Of a DNA stretch of 5,159 nucleotides, positions 1-4,978 are shown piece by piece. Positions within the stretch are counted from its first letter, which is position 1, and every line of letters begins with the position of its first letter. Origin of the DNA: DATAUK01 sp036268295 (GTDB taxonomy: Bacteria; Actinomycetota; Actinomycetes; JAFAQI01); contig DATAUK010000062.1 of NCBI GenBank assembly GCA_036268295.1, positions 1-5,159 on the forward strand. The letters run 5' to 3'. The notes below the pieces were generated by a model. The model saw nothing but the letters and a program-made list of their open reading frames with translations. It made no database searches and had not been told where the DNA came from. Position numbers and translations under genes: made by a program.

Positions 1-1019
1 TCCTTCTGTTTGCGGACACCGACGTGATCGCGTTCGCCGGTGAGCTCGACCGGGGCCGGGCCGTCCTCGAGCGGACGGCCGAGGAACTCCTCGCTCTCCA
101 AGACCTCGCGGAACTTCTCCGGACCCCAGTCGGCGACGAGGAACTTCATCCGAGCCCGGTTGCGCGAGCGGCGGTAGCCATACTCCCGGAACACCCGCGT
201 CACTCCCGCCCAGGCCTCGAGGACCTCCTCTGGCGGGATGAAGACACCGAGCCGGACCGCCAGCTTGGGGTTGGTCGACAGGCCGCCGCCGACCCACAGG
301 TCGAAGCCGGCCCGGCCGTCGTCGTGGCGTACGCCGACGAAGGAGATGCAGTTGATCTCGTGGGCGGTGCACTGCACCGGGCAGCCGCTGATCGCGGTCT
401 TGTATTTGCGTGGCAGGTTGGAAAACTCCTTGTTTCCCAACGCGAAGTCGTTGATCTCGATCAACTGCGCGGTCGCGTCGATCACCTCGTCGGCGTCGAC
501 CCCGGCCAACGGGCAACCGAGCACGTTGCGAGGGGTGTCGCCGCACGCCTCCCCGGTGCTCAACCCGACTGCTTCGAGCCGCTCCCAGATCTCGGGCACG
601 TCCTCGATCCGGATGTAGTGCAGCTGCACGTTCTGGCGATCGGTGACGTCGGCGAAGTCGCGCCCGAACTCGGTGGCGATCGCCGCGATCACCCGAAGCT
701 GCTCGGACGTCAGTGCGCCGCCAGGAATCCTGACCCGGAGCATGAAGTACTCGTCGTCGAGCTCCTCGGGCTCGAGGATCGCGGTCTTGCCGCCTTCGAT
801 CCCCGGTCGGCGCTGGGTGTAGAGCCCCCACCAACGCATCCGGCCGCGCAGGTCCGACGGGTCGATCGACGCGAAACCGGCCTTGGAGTAGATGCCCTCG
901 ATCCGCGCCCGCACGTTGAGCCCGTCGTCGTCTTTTTTCATGCGCTCTTGCGGAGTCAGCGGCTCGAGATGACCGAGCGCCCACTGACCCTGACCAGTGC
1001 TGCGACGAGGTGGTGGCAT
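1..1019 (-). CDS. nirA: Siroheme- and [4Fe-4S]-dependent sulfite (nitrite) reductase, N-terminal 339 residues, cut by window edge
   Basis: Reading the minus strand from an ATG at 1019 gives an uninterrupted frame that runs off the window at base 1, so the gene is partial at its 3' end. By family knowledge the product reduces sulfite to sulfide (or nitrite to ammonia) with electrons from ferredoxin, in the cytoplasm. Recognisable blocks: GQWALGHLEPL (residues 10-21), RGRMRWWGLYTQR (58-70), DRQNVQLHYIRIEDVPEIW (127-145), EACGDTPRNVLGCPLAG (157-173), NLPRKYKTAISG (201-212) and LWVGGGLSTNP (241-251). They closely follow my memory of M. tuberculosis NirA (also called SirA). Tyr67 and Cys159 align with the Tyr/Cys pair that is cross-linked beside siroheme in that enzyme. 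The cluster-binding cysteines lie in the missing C-terminal part. A purine-rich AGGAAA (1036-1031) sits 11 nt before the ATG. The gene is divergent from cysH and the chelatase that serves it, so sulfite is the likelier substrate; nitrite cannot be excluded. Confidence 0.93.
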   Translation of the reverse strand, partial: MPPPRRSTGQGQWALGHLEPLTPQERMKKDDDGLNVRARIEGIYSKAGFASIDPSDLRGRMRWWGLYTQRRPGIEGGKTAILEPEELDDEYFMLRVRIPGGALTSEQLRVIAAIATEFGRDFADVTDRQNVQLHYIRIEDVPEIWERLEAVGLSTGEACGDTPRNVLGCPLAGVDADEVIDATAQLIEINDFALGNKEFSNLPRKYKTAISGCPVQCTAHEINCISFVGVRHDDGRAGFDLWVGGGLSTNPKLAVRLGVFIPPEEVLEAWAGVTRVFREYGYRRSRNRARMKFLVADWGPEKFREVLESEEFLGRPLEDGPAPVELTGERDHVGVRKQK

Positions 1020-1068
1020 TACGAAGCGGCTTTCCTGATCTGCTGCGGAGTGAGACGACGCTGTCTCC

Positions 1069-1090
1069 CATGACGAGAACGGCGGTCATG
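1069..1090. repeat. Inverted repeat CATGAC-N10-GTCATG between nirA and the cys operon
   Basis: CATGAC (1069-1074) and GTCATG (1085-1090) are perfect 6-bp inverted arms, with arm centres 16 bp apart. The repeat lies in the nirA 5' leader region, upstream of the cysH leader promoter. The spacing suits a dimeric regulator binding on one helical face, but short repeats like this also occur by chance. I do not recognise the motif as the site of a named regulator. Confidence 0.35.
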
Positions 1091-1104
1091 AGGTTGCGCC
1101 TGCC

Positions 1105-1118
1105 GTCTATGGATAGAC
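1105..1118. promoter_or_regulatory. Perfect palindrome GTCTAT-GG-ATAGAC at the core of the divergent promoter region (candidate operator)
   Basis: The arms GTCTAT (1105-1110) and ATAGAC (1113-1118) are perfectly complementary around a GG centre. The right arm overlaps the -10 element proposed for the cysH leader. On the minus strand the same bases give a TAGTCT -10-like hexamer (1120-1115) for nirA. A protein bound here could therefore control both directions. The half-sites resemble those of the C. glutamicum sulfur repressor McbR (TAGAC-N6-GTCTA), but their order is reversed and the spacer differs, so I do not call it an McbR site. Confidence 0.45.
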
Positions 1119-1119
1119 T
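1114..1119 (+). promoter_or_regulatory. -10 element TAGACT for a leaderless cysH-operon transcript
   Basis: TAGACT fits the actinobacterial -10 pattern TANNNT. It ends six bases before the A of the leader ATG at 1126, which is the spacing expected if transcription starts at that A. No Shine-Dalgarno precedes that ATG; the upstream bases ACCCAC are pyrimidine-rich. No clear -35 is seen; TTGCGC at 1094-1099 is too close (14 bp). Leaderless translation is inferred from this spacing. Confidence 0.55.
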
Positions 1120-1125
1120 ACCCAC

Positions 1126-1206
1126 ATGTCTTCACCGCTGCTTCTGGTGGCACGGCTGCACATCGACCTGCTGCGTGTCTCGAGCTCGGTGTGTTGCGCG
1201 CGCTGA
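1126..1206 (+). CDS. Cysteine-responsive leader peptide (26 aa) upstream of cysH
   Basis: This 27-codon frame starts with ATG at 1126 and ends with TGA at 1204-1206. An in-frame TAG at 1114 blocks any earlier start. The C-terminal part reads ARLHIDLLRVSSSVCCAR. The R-x-HIDL-x-RV-x-S core followed by cysteines just before the stop matches the short leader peptides found upstream of sulfur-assimilation genes in Streptomyces and related genera. It also matches the polycysteine leaderless small ORFs described as cysteine attenuators in mycobacteria. Here the tandem codons TGT TGC (1192-1197) are Cys23 and Cys24. The stop lies 42 nt before the cysH start. The likely role is in cis: ribosomes slow at the Cys codons when charged Cys-tRNA is scarce, which changes folding of the following RNA and so cysH-operon expression. 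The free peptide may have no function. Confidence 0.85.
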   Translation: MSSPLLLVARLHIDLLRVSSSVCCAR

Positions 1207-1223
1207 ATCGACGCGCCCGCAAC
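1193..1223 (+). promoter_or_regulatory. Hairpin covering the Cys codons of the leader (candidate attenuator)
   Basis: GTTGCGCGCG (1193-1202) pairs with CGCGC-CC-GCAAC (1212-1223), giving ten base pairs interrupted only by a two-base bulge, with a 9-nt loop that contains the leader stop codon. The 5' arm includes most of the two Cys codons, so ribosome position decides whether it can form. A weaker competing pairing exists: GCGTGTC (1173-1179) with GACGCGC (1210-1216), including one G-U pair. I see no U-tract directly after the stem, only TTTT at 1234-1237, and no clean pairing partner for the cysH Shine-Dalgarno. Whether control acts on transcription, Rho access or translation is therefore open. 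Confidence 0.55.
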
Positions 1224-1237
1224 CCTTCCAGCGTTTT

Positions 1238-1242
1238 GAGGA
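1238..1242 (+). promoter_or_regulatory. Ribosome-binding site of cysH (GAGGA)
   Basis: GAGGA lies 6 nt before the GTG at 1249 and fixes that start codon. It follows the leader hairpin by only 14 nt, so initiation at cysH could be affected by what happens on the leader. Confidence 0.7.
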
Positions 1243-1248
1243 CCTCTC

Positions 1249-1998
1249 GTGACTGCGCCAGTTGCCAGTGTTCCGCTCTCCTTCCTGCACGACGAGGCGA
1301 GCGTGCTCCAGGATCTTTATGATGCCTCCGACGGCCAAGCGCATCTAGCCGCGCATGCCGGCGCGGCCCTCGAAGGTGCTACCCCGCAGGAGGTGCTGCG
1401 CTGGGCCGTCGACCGCTTCGGCCAACGCTTCGTCGTGACCTCATCGATGGGCGACGCTGTGCTCGCCCACATGGTGTCGGTCGTGCAACCCGGCACTCGG
1501 GTGCTCTTCCTCGACACCGGCTATCACTTTGCCGAGACCCTCGGCACCGCCGACGCGATCGAGTCGACGCTGCCGATCAACCTGGTACGAGTCCAGCCAC
1601 ATCTCAGCGTCGCGGAGCAAGACAGCGCGTTCGGTCAGGACCTGTTCGCGCGCGATCCTGACCTGTGCTGCGCGATGCGCAAGGTCGCCCCGCTCGCCAA
1701 GGCACTTGCGCCATACGTCGCATGGGCATCGGGGATCCGGCGCGACGAGACGACCACGCGCTCCGAGGTCGGCGTCGTCGAGTGGGATGAGCGCCACCAG
1801 ATGGTGAAGGTCAACCCACTCGCGACCTGGAGCCACGACGACGTACAGCGCTACATCGTCGACAACGACATCCTCGTCAATCCGTTGGTGTCAGAGGGAT
1901 ACGGCTCGATCGGGTGCGCACCGTGCACGATGCGCGGCGAGGGTCGCGCCGGGCGATGGCTCGGCCTGCCGAAGATCGAATGCGGCCTGCACGGCTGA
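1249..1998 (+). CDS. cysH: Iron-sulfur adenylylsulfate (APS) reductase CysH
   Basis: The 249-residue product reduces adenylylsulfate to sulfite and AMP with thioredoxin, in the cytoplasm, at the start of the reductive branch of sulfate assimilation. The fold markers are SSMGDAVLAHM (65-75, nucleotide-binding loop), LDTGYHF (89-94) and SGIRRDETTTR (161-171). The four cluster cysteines are Cys140-Cys141 and Cys223-x2-Cys226. This CC...CxxC pattern marks the [4Fe-4S] APS-type enzyme and not the cluster-free PAPS type of E. coli. The catalytic cysteine is Cys245 in the C-terminal ECGLH motif, so the gene is complete. Length is normal for actinobacterial CysH. The GTG start is supported by GAGGA 6 nt upstream. 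It is the first full gene of the plus-strand operon, 42 nt after the Cys leader peptide, and its sulfite product is the probable substrate of the divergent reductase. Confidence 0.95.
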   Translation: MTAPVASVPLSFLHDEASVLQDLYDASDGQAHLAAHAGAALEGATPQEVLRWAVDRFGQRFVVTSSMGDAVLAHMVSVVQPGTRVLFLDTGYHFAETLGTADAIESTLPINLVRVQPHLSVAEQDSAFGQDLFARDPDLCCAMRKVAPLAKALAPYVAWASGIRRDETTTRSEVGVVEWDERHQMVKVNPLATWSHDDVQRYIVDNDILVNPLVSEGYGSIGCAPCTMRGEGRAGRWLGLPKIECGLHG

Positions 1999-2003
1999 CG
2001 GAC

Positions 2004-2645
2004 GTGACCACCGACCTGGTGCTGGCTGCTCACGGCAGCGCTGACCCGGGCTTCAACGCTGTCCTCGAATCCCTCGCCGGGCAGCTGGCGCAGCGCCGGC
2101 CGGACATCGATGTTGCGGTCGGGTATCTCGGGCACGGTTCGCCACTAGATGAGGTAGCGCGACGCGACTCGGTGGTGGTGCCGGTCTTCCTGAGCCGCGG
2201 CTTCCACGTACGCCGCGACGTGCCACGCAAGACAGCCGGCAGCATAATTGCCGCTGCCGTCGGGCCGGACCGGCGAATCGCCGAAATCCTGGCCCGGCGG
2301 CTCCGCGAAGCCGGCTGGAGTGACGGGCCGGTGGTGCTCGCGGCCGCCGGATCGGCGAACCCGGCTGCCATCGCCGACGTGCGCCGGGCAGCCCGTGACC
2401 TCGCTGGTCGACTAGGCGTCAACGTCAGTGCCGGATTCCTCAGCGCCGGCGTCCCTCGGCTGGCCGACACCGCGCCGGCGGCCGTTGCGTCGTACCTGCT
2501 TGCTCCCGGTCATTTCGCCAACCTGGCCGCCCGCTGCGGCGCGCCGGTCGTCGCGCAGCCGCTCGGGGCCGATCCGGTCCTGGTCGATGTCGTGCTCGAC
2601 CGCTATGACGCGGCTCTAACCTGGCTGCAGGAGGTTGTCGCATGA
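2004..2645 (+). CDS. Sirohydrochlorin chelatase of the CbiX/SirB family
   Basis: The likely role is insertion of Fe2+ into sirohydrochlorin, the last step of siroheme synthesis, which supplies the cofactor of the neighbouring sulfite reductase. The 213-residue protein has two half-domains. The first begins LVLAAHGSADPGF with metal-binding His10 and continues to VVPVFLSRGFHVRRDVP with His68, both expected at the active site. The second half (from about 110) reads VLAAAGSANP, with Ala115 where the first half has His10, so it is probably structural. M. tuberculosis has the same partnership, with a ferrochelatase-like gene (Rv2393, Che1) after nirA and cysH. I chose GTG 2004, 5 bp after the cysH stop, because family proteins begin shortly before the AHGS motif. 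An ATG at 1980, overlapping cysH, would add eight residues. No good ribosome site precedes either, so translation is probably coupled to cysH. A cobalt chelatase role is less likely here. Confidence 0.85.
   Translation: MTTDLVLAAHGSADPGFNAVLESLAGQLAQRRPDIDVAVGYLGHGSPLDEVARRDSVVVPVFLSRGFHVRRDVPRKTAGSIIAAAVGPDRRIAEILARRLREAGWSDGPVVLAAAGSANPAAIADVRRAARDLAGRLGVNVSAGFLSAGVPRLADTAPAAVASYLLAPGHFANLAARCGAPVVAQPLGADPVLVDVVLDRYDAALTWLQEVVA
2629..2634 (+). promoter_or_regulatory. Strong Shine-Dalgarno AGGAGG of the zinc-finger gene
   Basis: AGGAGG lies inside the 3' end of the chelatase gene, 7 nt before the ATG at 2642. It fixes that start and shows that the small downstream gene is actively translated. 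Confidence 0.8.
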
Positions 2646-2998
2646 CCGATTCCAGCGGAATCAACGGGATCAACCCGGCTGCCAGTCCCAGCGGTGCCGG
2701 CTGCGTCGAGTGCGAACAGTCCGGGGGCTGGTGGGTGCATCTTCGTCGCTGCGCCGAGTGCGGCCACATCGGCTGCTGCGACACCTCACCCTCGCAGCAC
2801 GCGACCGCGCATCACGCGGCCAGTGGTCACCCGATCATCCAAAGCTACGAGCCGGGCGAGGACTGGTTCTGGGACTACGCGAGCGAGCAGATGTACGACG
2901 GGCCGGCACTGGCCGCTCCTGATCACCACCCGGTCGACCAGCCGATCCCAGGCCCGGAAGGCCGGGTGCCAGCCGACTGGCAAAACCACATCCACTGA
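2642..2998 (+). CDS. UBP-type zinc-finger domain protein (118 aa)
   Basis: The ATG overlaps the chelatase stop as ATGA, so the two genes are translationally coupled. Residues 21-82 form a ubiquitin-protease-type zinc finger: Cys21-x2-Cys24, WWVHLRRC, Cys37-x2-Cys40, GHIGCC (41-46), then the His-rich run HATAHHAASGHPI (53-65) and EDWFWDYASE (73-82). These give enough Cys and His ligands for more than one zinc ion, as in eukaryotic UBP domains, which bind the C-terminal glycines of free ubiquitin. The flanks (1-20 and 85-118) look disordered, Pro/Gly-rich and acidic. There is no signal peptide or membrane segment, so the protein is probably cytoplasmic. Short stand-alone UBP fingers are known in actinobacteria, which lack canonical ubiquitin, and their function is not established. 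The operon position suggests, but does not prove, a link to metal or sulfur handling. Confidence 0.85.
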   Translation: MTDSSGINGINPAASPSGAGCVECEQSGGWWVHLRRCAECGHIGCCDTSPSQHATAHHAASGHPIIQSYEPGEDWFWDYASEQMYDGPALAAPDHHPVDQPIPGPEGRVPADWQNHIH

Positions 2999-3001
2999 CG
3001 T

Positions 3002-3038
3002 CCGGCGGCCTCGTCCATACGCGAAACCGTGCCGCCGG
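3002..3038 (+). terminator. Inverted repeat just after the zinc-finger gene (possible terminator)
   Basis: CCGGCGGC (3002-3009) and GCCGCCGG (3031-3038) are perfect 8-bp arms around a 21-nt loop, beginning 3 nt after the stop codon. A short TT follows but no U-tract. GC-rich hairpins without a U-run are common at actinobacterial gene ends, so this may end the cys operon or protect its 3' end. Confidence 0.4.
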
Positions 3039-3068
3039 TTGAACCTTCGGCGTACAGCCTGGGCAGAC

Positions 3069-3113
3069 TTGTCAGGACACCTGCGCGGGCAGGTGAGCCG
3101 ACGGTCCTGACAA
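3069..3113. terminator. Nested inverted repeat between convergent genes (bidirectional terminator candidate)
   Basis: TTGTCAGGAC (3069-3078) and GTCCTGACAA (3104-3113) are perfect 10-bp arms. Between them is a second hairpin, ACCTGC-GCGG-GCAGGT (3079-3094), leaving a 9-nt single-stranded spacer on one side. The structure lies 7 bp beyond the stop codon of the minus-strand endopeptidase gene and about 70 bp after the plus-strand zinc-finger gene, the right place to stop transcription from both sides. No U-tract is present in either direction. Confidence 0.55.
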
Positions 3114-3120
3114 CTTCGAG

Positions 3121-4257
3121 CTATCCCGGGCGGACGGCGCCGATGTAGTCGGAACGGAATGCCGGGTCGTAACGGACGTCCACCCCGGTGTACGGCGCGT
3201 CGATCATCTGGCCGCCACCGACGTAGATGCCGACGTGGTGGATCGTCGAGGGCTCCGAGGTGTTGTACGCGAAAAAGACGAGGTCGCCCGGCTCGAGTTG
3301 CGACTGTGAGACGTGAGTGCCCTCGTTCCATTGGTCGCCGGTGAAGTGCGCTAGCTGCACACCGGCCTTGGCCCAGACGAACATCGCCAGTCCGGAGCAG
3401 TCGAATGAGTTTGGACCGGCCGCACCCCAGACATAGGGCTTGCCGAGCTCGGCCTTCGCCCACGCGACCGCGGTAGCCGCGCCGCCGGCCGCGCTGACGT
3501 GGGGTGCCGGCTGCGGCGTCGGTGCCGGTGGTGACACCGGCTGCTCGACCACTGCCCTTGCCGCGGCCGCGGCGGCCGCCTTCTGGCGTGCCAGGGCGGC
3601 GGCCGCGCGCTCGGCGGCTAACTGCGCCGCCCGCGCCTTGGCGGCCTTGGCCGCCTTGATGATCGCCGCCTCCTTGGCTTGCAGGCCACCGAGGATGCTC
3701 TGCTCCTTGGAAGCTGCAGCGAGGATCTGGTTGCGGTCGGCCGCCATCGCGGTCGTGGCCGAACGCTGGTTGGCAAGTGCGGCGTTGGCGTTGACCTGCG
3801 CCTGCTGCTCCAATCGCCGGGCCGCCTCGACGCCGACCAGGTTCGATCCCTCGCTGGCCGACACCGCTTGTAGCGAGGACATCCGCCCGATCAGGTGACC
3901 GACCGATCCGCCGGCAAGTGTCAGCAGTGAGCTCTGGTCGCCGCCGCTGTACGCCGCGACGGCGAAGGCGGTCACCGACGCTTGCAGTGCCGTCACCTTG
4001 TGCTGAGCGGTCTTCAGCCGTTGCTGCGCCGCGGCGGCAGAGTGCTGGGCCGCGCTGAGCTTGATCCGCGCGGCGTCGTAGCGCTCGCTCGCGGCCTCGG
4101 CCTGGTTGTTGAGCTGGCTGAGCTGGCGCTGCGCGGAAGCGATCTGGGCTTTGACGCTCTGGGCGGACGCCGGCGGCGAGGCGGCGACGAGGCCGGAGGT
4201 GAGGGCCGCCGCAGCGACACCGAGAGCAAGAATGCGGGTGGGGACTCGACGAGCCAT
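3121..4257 (-). CDS. Secreted NlpC/P60 peptidoglycan endopeptidase with N-terminal coiled coil
   Basis: The 378-residue product has a twin-Arg-rich n-region and hydrophobic core (MARRVPTRILALGVAAAALTS), with likely cleavage after ASA at residue 32. Residues 34-235 are an Ala/Gln/Lys-rich coiled coil in two helical stretches, interrupted around 103-145. A Pro-rich linker (239-252) leads to the catalytic domain (about 258-378). Catalytic Cys287 lies in FDCSGLAMFVWAKAG and the conserved His341 in IHHVGIYVGG; the third position is Asp353 in MIDAPYTG. Such proteins cut within the stem peptide of peptidoglycan during growth and division, and the coiled coil often holds the enzyme inactive or binds FtsEX-type partners. 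Overall layout resembles the RipA/RipC type and the coiled-coil NlpC proteins of actinobacteria. It is convergent with the cys operon and divergent from the cell-wall gene remnant at 4647. ATG 4257 is the only start that keeps the signal peptide. Confidence 0.93.
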   Translation of the reverse strand: MARRVPTRILALGVAAAALTSGLVAASPPASAQSVKAQIASAQRQLSQLNNQAEAASERYDAARIKLSAAQHSAAAAQQRLKTAQHKVTALQASVTAFAVAAYSGGDQSSLLTLAGGSVGHLIGRMSSLQAVSASEGSNLVGVEAARRLEQQAQVNANAALANQRSATTAMAADRNQILAAASKEQSILGGLQAKEAAIIKAAKAAKARAAQLAAERAAAALARQKAAAAAAARAVVEQPVSPPAPTPQPAPHVSAAGGAATAVAWAKAELGKPYVWGAAGPNSFDCSGLAMFVWAKAGVQLAHFTGDQWNEGTHVSQSQLEPGDLVFFAYNTSEPSTIHHVGIYVGGGQMIDAPYTGVDVRYDPAFRSDYIGAVRPG

Positions 4258-4450
4258 CGGCTGGGGCGGTGGCCTTTCTTCCGCGACACCGCCTACCGGG
4301 TTGGGGCTCCAGCGCGGAAGAACGCTGCGCCCCGGGGAACATATCCCCAGCTCGCGCCTGCTGCCAGAAACAGTCGGGCAGTGCTCGCGACTCGGCGGTC
4401 ACCGACACGTCGCCGCCCAGGGGCGAGCGGCAGGTCACGGATCGGTTACA
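4258..4450 (-). promoter_or_regulatory. Structured 5' leader RNA of the NlpC/P60 gene (riboswitch-like, class not assigned)
   Basis: About 190 bp between the proposed promoter and the ATG hold four hairpins (plus-strand coordinates): CTGCC/GGCAG (4361-4381), GGGGA/TCCCC (4334-4348), GGGGC-x2-CAGCG/CGCTG-x-GCCCC (4303-4333), and GGCGGTG/CACCGCC (4265-4293). In the last one the transcript loop contains GGAAGAAAGG, the only Shine-Dalgarno-like stretch, 15 nt from the ATG; folding of the stem would change its access and distance. Actinobacterial cell-wall hydrolase genes are often controlled by c-di-AMP (ydaO-type) riboswitches. Pieces resembling the 3' end of that motif, AACCCG followed directly by GTAGGCG, occur here (minus strand, about 4302-4289). 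The central conserved blocks are missing, so I do not assign the class. Confidence 0.35.
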
Positions 4451-4452
4451 AC

Positions 4453-4472
4453 CCAACTTATCCACAAGTTGG
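4453..4472. repeat. Inverted repeat CCAACTT-N6-AAGTTGG containing an exact DnaA-box 9-mer
   Basis: CCAACTT (4453-4459) and AAGTTGG (4466-4472) are perfect 7-bp arms around ATCCAC. The plus strand reads TTATCCACA at 4458-4466, the consensus DnaA box. The repeat overlaps the proposed -10 of the NlpC/P60 gene, so it may be an operator. A single box far from dnaA or dnaN is not an origin. Confidence 0.5.
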
Positions 4473-4484
4473 TGATCGACTCAA
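4457..4484 (-). promoter_or_regulatory. Candidate promoter of the NlpC/P60 gene
   Basis: On the minus strand TTGAGT (4484-4479) is followed after 16 bp by GATAAG (4462-4457), fair matches to -35 and -10 hexamers. Transcription would begin near 4450 and give a 5' leader of about 190 nt. Both hexamers are imperfect. Confidence 0.3.
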
Positions 4485-4646
4485 GGGGACGGGGAACTTT
4501 CGGGCGTTCCGGGGCCTACCCGGTGTCCGGCAGATGAGGTGAAAGCTCGACGCTTCGGGCCCCGCCATGGCCTTGATCGCTTCTAGCGTGGCGGTTGCTG
4601 TCGCTGACCGGTGCCCACCCCTGTCTCAGCGAACTGGAGCATTGCG
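4485..4646. other. Intergenic stretch upstream of the decayed plus-strand gene
   Basis: Together with the leader RNA on its left this makes a gap of almost 400 bp without a convincing gene. It holds weak inverted repeats: GGAAC/GTTCC (4493-4510) and CGGGGCC/GGCCCCG (4510-4564, arms far apart). A TANNNT hexamer, TAGCGT, at 4584-4589 could be a -10 for the gene at 4647, but I find no matching -35. Confidence 0.3.
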
Positions 4647-4887
4647 TTGTCCTATCGCGGCCGCCATCGCGGGCGAAGCCGCGCGTCGCTGCTCGCTCCA
4701 CCTGCGGTCATGATCGCGACCGTGGACCTGTCGATCGGCGGCGCCGAGACCCACAGCGTCCAGCCGAAGAACCTGATCCGGGCGGGTCTACGGCTACAAC
4801 CACTCCTATATATGTGTGCGGGGCTTTGACCGTCGAGGCGCACTGCATGAACAGCTCGGCATCAACGGCCTCCCCGAACACTCACAA

Positions 4888-4911
4888 GCACCAGCACCAG
4901 CACCAGCACCA
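4888..4911 (+). repeat. Hexanucleotide tandem repeat GCACCA x4
   Basis: Four exact copies of GCACCA encode Ala-Pro pairs in the frame of the decayed gene's tail. Slippage-prone short repeats of this kind are usual in Pro-rich linkers. Confidence 0.85.
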
Positions 4912-4978
4912 CGAAGATCACCGTCACTGCTCCCGAGACCCGCGCCGTCGACCAAGCCATCGTCGCCGCCTGCGACTG

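Noticed and set aside
24..1073. Long plus-strand open frame of 349 codons
   Set aside because: It is antisense to the reductase gene, whose minus-strand translation matches a known family throughout; the plus-strand product has no recognisable motifs.
1020..1089. Possible leader peptide for nirA starting at ATG 1089 on the minus strand
   Set aside because: No Cys codon run, and the frame does not close before the nirA start but continues into it out of frame.
1914..2003. N-terminal extension of the chelatase from ATG 1914
   Set aside because: It would lie entirely over the conserved C-terminal cysteine region of cysH and adds an Arg-rich segment unlike the family; GTG 2004 or ATG 1980 fits better.
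2786..4465. Minus-strand open frame of 559 codons covering the endopeptidase gene and part of the zinc-finger gene
   Set aside because: Arg/Pro-rich translation typical of an off-frame reading of high-GC DNA; it overlaps two well-supported genes.
4458..4466. Replication origin suggested by the DnaA box
   Set aside because: Only one box, no AT-rich unwinding region and no origin-linked genes in the window.
4493..4510. GGAAC...GTTCC as a SigE/SigH-type promoter
   Set aside because: The two elements are only 8 bp apart, far less than the spacing such sigma factors need.
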